Origin: Agrostemma githago
Taxonomy: Eukaryota; Streptophyta; Magnoliopsida; Caryophyllales; Caryophyllaceae
DNA length: 64,000 nt
Direction of reading: 5' to 3'
Assembly: GCA_958450325.1 (NCBI GenBank)
Contig: OY288243.1
Location: 47,756,878 to 47,820,877 of the forward strand
How positions within the stretch are numbered: position 1 is the stretch's first letter; the number at the start of each line of letters is the position of its first letter. The notes beneath the pieces were generated by a model. The model did no database searches, had not been told where the DNA came from, and worked only from the letters and a program-made list of their open reading frames with translations. Shown here piece after piece: positions 60,750 through 64,000 of this stretch. The position numbers and the translations under genes were made by a program.

Positions 60750-62195
60750 GACAAAAGACTTGGCAAATAAGCAATTACAAAGATCATGTATAACTCCACT
60801 TCGGAAACTTTTCAAATCACATCTTCAAAATCTCGGGCACCCGGTGGGACATGCCTGGGAATTGCATCGCCTGAAGCCAGGCGCCTCACTATTACGTCGC
60901 ACGACATGCTGCGCCAGAGATCTCGAATTGAACTACAAGAAAAACTATAAATACCCCCCCTCCTCCGCTCATAATCAAGACACCACAACTTTCTCCTCTC
61001 TTACGAGCTCCACACAACTTGCAGCTCTTCATTAACGTCACACTCTACCACATTAAAAATGATCCACTCGATCGTTATCTCTTCGATTCGCATTCTACAA
61101 ATCAACGCTACTCTTCGTAGTTCCTGACTTGAAAGGACGAAAAAGGGCACTTGTATTGATCCGTCGACTTGCCTTCCATCGTAGCGAAGCCCTGCCGAAA
61201 TCGTCGCAGGACTCTAATAGGATCATCCCGTCCAAGTCGATATCATCACTAGGTTGTCATCTAAACCAAACTTTACATATCACACTTTAATTATGCACTT
61301 TGATGTCGTTAAGTCCGACCTATGTGGATACTAATTCCACGACGCGTCCAGTATTTGCACTCCAAATGATATATACGCCTTACTCCTGTTTGGCCCAGAC
61401 ATAACCAACTCGTCTAAAATACGTAACGTCCACAACTTCGACCTCGAGTACTAAAACGCATAAATCGAATCCGAATAGTCGTTATGAGATCCATTCTTGA
61501 TCGTTTAAACATCGTACTTTGTTTAATGTACATTTTGAGGGTGCAACTTCTCATACAATGTGATTTACTTACATCTCGCAATTTACCGCTTTCGTATGAT
61601 TTACCGCTTTTACAACCATAATCGCATGCTAAATCACCTCATATGAAATCAAAACGTAAACAAACTAACGTTAACCAAAACGAGTAGTGGTCTAGTCCCG
61701 TATTAATCCCGATGCTCACACCTCACATGTGGCTCGACGCATCCCTATTAATACGGAACCAACGCACATTAAGCAGAATACCAGGTAAGGTATACCACGA
61801 GAAATGACTAATATCCGTACTATCACGTTAAAACTAATTTGCTAATACGAATACTGTCTAGTATTCTCTACTGTCCTACGTGCATCTTTACATGGCCTGC
61901 TTGTCATGTGAAATCGCATGCAAATAATGTAAAAACACTTACTTCGACGACAAACTTACTTGTCCCTAAAATAACCGACATAGCAAAGGCATAGGATTAA
62001 AACAACGGATATTATCGCATTTACGCCACAATTGGAACGAAGTTATCAGCCCCCCGATTGATTAGTAGAGGTCACTACGTGCAGGCGGGATTGGGTGTTG
62101 ACGTCTATCGGATGTTGGCTTCCCAATATGTACCCTTACCCTTTACTCAGAATCCATGGTTTCCGGATATCCAAAAACCATTTGCAATGACAGTC
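60750..62195 (+). repeat. Retand-like LTR fragment, truncated at both ends
   Basis: The block from the TATA box (60946-60953) through 61680-61920 and 62080-62195 matches the reverse complement of 41280-42530 and the plus copy at 5285-5410. The LTR start TGTAGACACC and the terminal 200-300 bp are absent. Confidence 0.65.
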
Positions 62196-62214
62196 TGTAA
62201 TCTCCTAGAAAATC

Positions 62215-64000
62215 TAACGTGATACAGTGGCGGAAACACTGTAGAGTTGGGATAAAAACACACTGTAACTATGTCTTATTATAATTAAAATGGTAAAGTC
62301 AAACAATAGGCCTTAACTAAAATGGCCAAAATTTAAAACAATCCACAAAAAGAGGTTTGAACAATCCATAAGACATAGTTATTAAAATAAATAAGCAGGA
62401 TCCATAACTACTCGCTAGCCCACCCGAAGAGAAACACATATACCTGCCATGTTAAAAACATAACAGCCACAATCAGTGGGGAGCAACTCCAACGTTCTCC
62501 CAGCCATAAAACATGATTTTAGAAATGTAATTACTATTATATGAAAATAGTAAAAACGGAAAACAGTAGAACATTATTCATAAAAATAAGCTTTCAGTGA
62601 AAAAATATAATAAAAATGAGTTTTCCAGAGAGAACATAAAACATTTGCCAACCTGCAAATCAATTTATATCGATAATAAATAAAATAATCAATGTGGCGT
62701 TATGGATAGGGTTAATGTAGAATCTAGACTTTCACTAGGACAATACTAGAAACTAGCTTCGAGAATTGTAGACTTAACTCATAACAGAATCCAGTCTCTA
62801 ACTAGGCAACTCAACTATAACAGGACTGCGTGCAGCGAGGTCCTGGTTTAAGTAGTATACACCCCTCCTAGATACAAACCATATCTAGTTCAACCCTACG
62901 CGACTTACACGATGCGATATCTAAGTTTAAGGTAAATATACACTCTCCTGAACACAAACCATGCTCAGTTCAACAACTAATGTGCCCCATAAAGACACAC
63001 CAGCCTTACAGTTGATGGCAAAACGTACATCCCAGACTATATTACTCTAAACCCACACTTGTCCTTATTCCATAACTCCAAAACAGGGTCATTATCGATA
63101 CTTAAAAGATATAATCATTGTAAACAATATGGAGATAAAAGGAGTAATCACAATATTCTAAAAGAGGAAACTTCTATTTTTAGAAACTTTACTAAAAATA
63201 ACATCATATCAAAATAGCGAAAATATTAGTTCATACTAATAAAACATTTTTAGTAAAAGATATAAATTTATAAAACTAATACTTTCGGCCTTAACAATAT
63301 TAATTTCCAAAATAAGGATAAATGGGTTTATGAAATTATTGAAATATCATACAAGTTATTTTAAAATGATTAAAAATGTCTTAAACACTTTAGTACTACT
63401 AATTAGGGTGTTTCCAAAATTTATAAAACTAAAATTTCCTAATTATTAATAGTTTCAACAAAACAAGCATAAATAAGATTTTACGGCAAATGTCAAATTA
63501 AATCTTTTAACGTCTTTTCTTTAATTTAAATCATTAAACAAATTTAGAATATGATAAGGGGCGATTTAACACTCAAATTTTCAGATTTAAATATTTTCAA
63601 ATTTGCTGGAAAAATAAATCTTTTATGTAAGACGAAGCATTTTAACGATAAATCGTAATTTTGTCCAAAAATCATTACTATTAATTAAAGACTTTAATAA
63701 ATAGTAAAAAAAATTACGTAAAATAGCTAAAATATATTTTTGGATATTCTGTCCAGAAAAGAGAATTTTCCAGAATCATTAAACTCGGTTTTTAAAGGGT
63801 TTTCTCGTTAATCGTCTAATCTCGACAATAACGATTAATAAAAATAGTAATTACAAAACGATTTAAGTATTAATATCCAAAAACTATTATTAAACTTTGA
63901 AAATAATGATTTTCCAGAAAATACTATTTTTTTCAGATTTCCAAAATTCCAGATTTATGCAAAAGGCCAATAATCGAGAATTTAAACGACAAACACGGTT
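62215..64000 (-). repeat. AT-rich LTR-like sequence running off the window
   Basis: On the minus strand the left end reads AGTGTTTCCGCCACTGTATCA, resembling the LTR end and primer-binding site at 5941-5975. The rest is AT-rich without ORFs. The window end, read in minus, gives AACCGTGTTTGTCG, similar to the LTR start at 51445. I see no gene here. Confidence 0.35.

Overview
The window is nuclear DNA from a flowering plant and consists almost entirely of nested transposable elements. I found no single-copy host gene, rRNA, tRNA or CRISPR array. The evidence for a plant is plant-type splice sites in plant mobile domain (PMD) genes, Tat, Athila and chromovirus-like Gypsy LTR elements, L1 LINEs with zf-RVT-type C-termini, and a CACTA element with CACTACAAGAAAA ends. 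A Tat element that carries an internal tandem repeat and antisense PMD genes resembles the Retand family known from Silene. A Caryophyllales genome is therefore a reasonable but unproven guess.

Left part (1-19.7 kb). A Retand-like Tat element (+) contributes its 3' end: an antisense two-exon PMD gene that is open to the window edge (1870 to <1), a degenerate repeat, a polypurine tract and a 2.9-kb LTR (2736-5675). It abuts a minus-oriented LTR with a tRNA-iMet-type primer-binding site (5676-6744 plus 14567-14788). That LTR was later split by a 7.8-kb LARD-type element (6745-14566, target duplication TTAGC). A second PMD copy, a pseudogene (14983-19732, +), is itself split by a 3.0-kb CACTA element (15138-18161, target duplication CTA).

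Middle part (19.7-40.8 kb). Five TE blocks are mostly separated by (ATT)n arrays: a 5'-truncated L1 (-), a deleted Tat element with two near-identical LTRs (22227-28874, +), a near full-length but broken L1 (-), a truncated LTR, and a non-LTR retrotransposon (-) with an N-terminal zinc finger, RT and a C-terminal restriction-like endonuclease domain. One (ATT)n array is pure for about 1.15 kb. The last element is flanked on both sides by the same imperfect (ATT/ACT) array, which suggests integration into TAA repeats.

Right part (40.8-64 kb). A minus-oriented Retand-like element has its 3' LTR (43040-40888), polypurine tract, a roughly 82-bp tandem repeat, two antisense PMD genes in tandem (44967-48192 and 49195-50685), another tandem repeat, and the pol C-terminus (51444-51345). 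It is cut at 51445 by a TGTAACACC-type LTR. Beyond lie Athila-type RT and ORF1 remnants, an Athila-type 3' LTR split by a clean solo LTR (58887-60377, target duplication CTTAG), a truncated Retand-like LTR (60750-62195) and an AT-rich LTR running off the window.

The recurring themes are antisense PMD genes with their own TATA boxes and an intron inside Tat retrotransposons, short palindromes (ACTCGATCGAGT and relatives) in introns and LTRs of unrelated elements, and (ATT)n arrays that sit at LINE tails and receive insertions.
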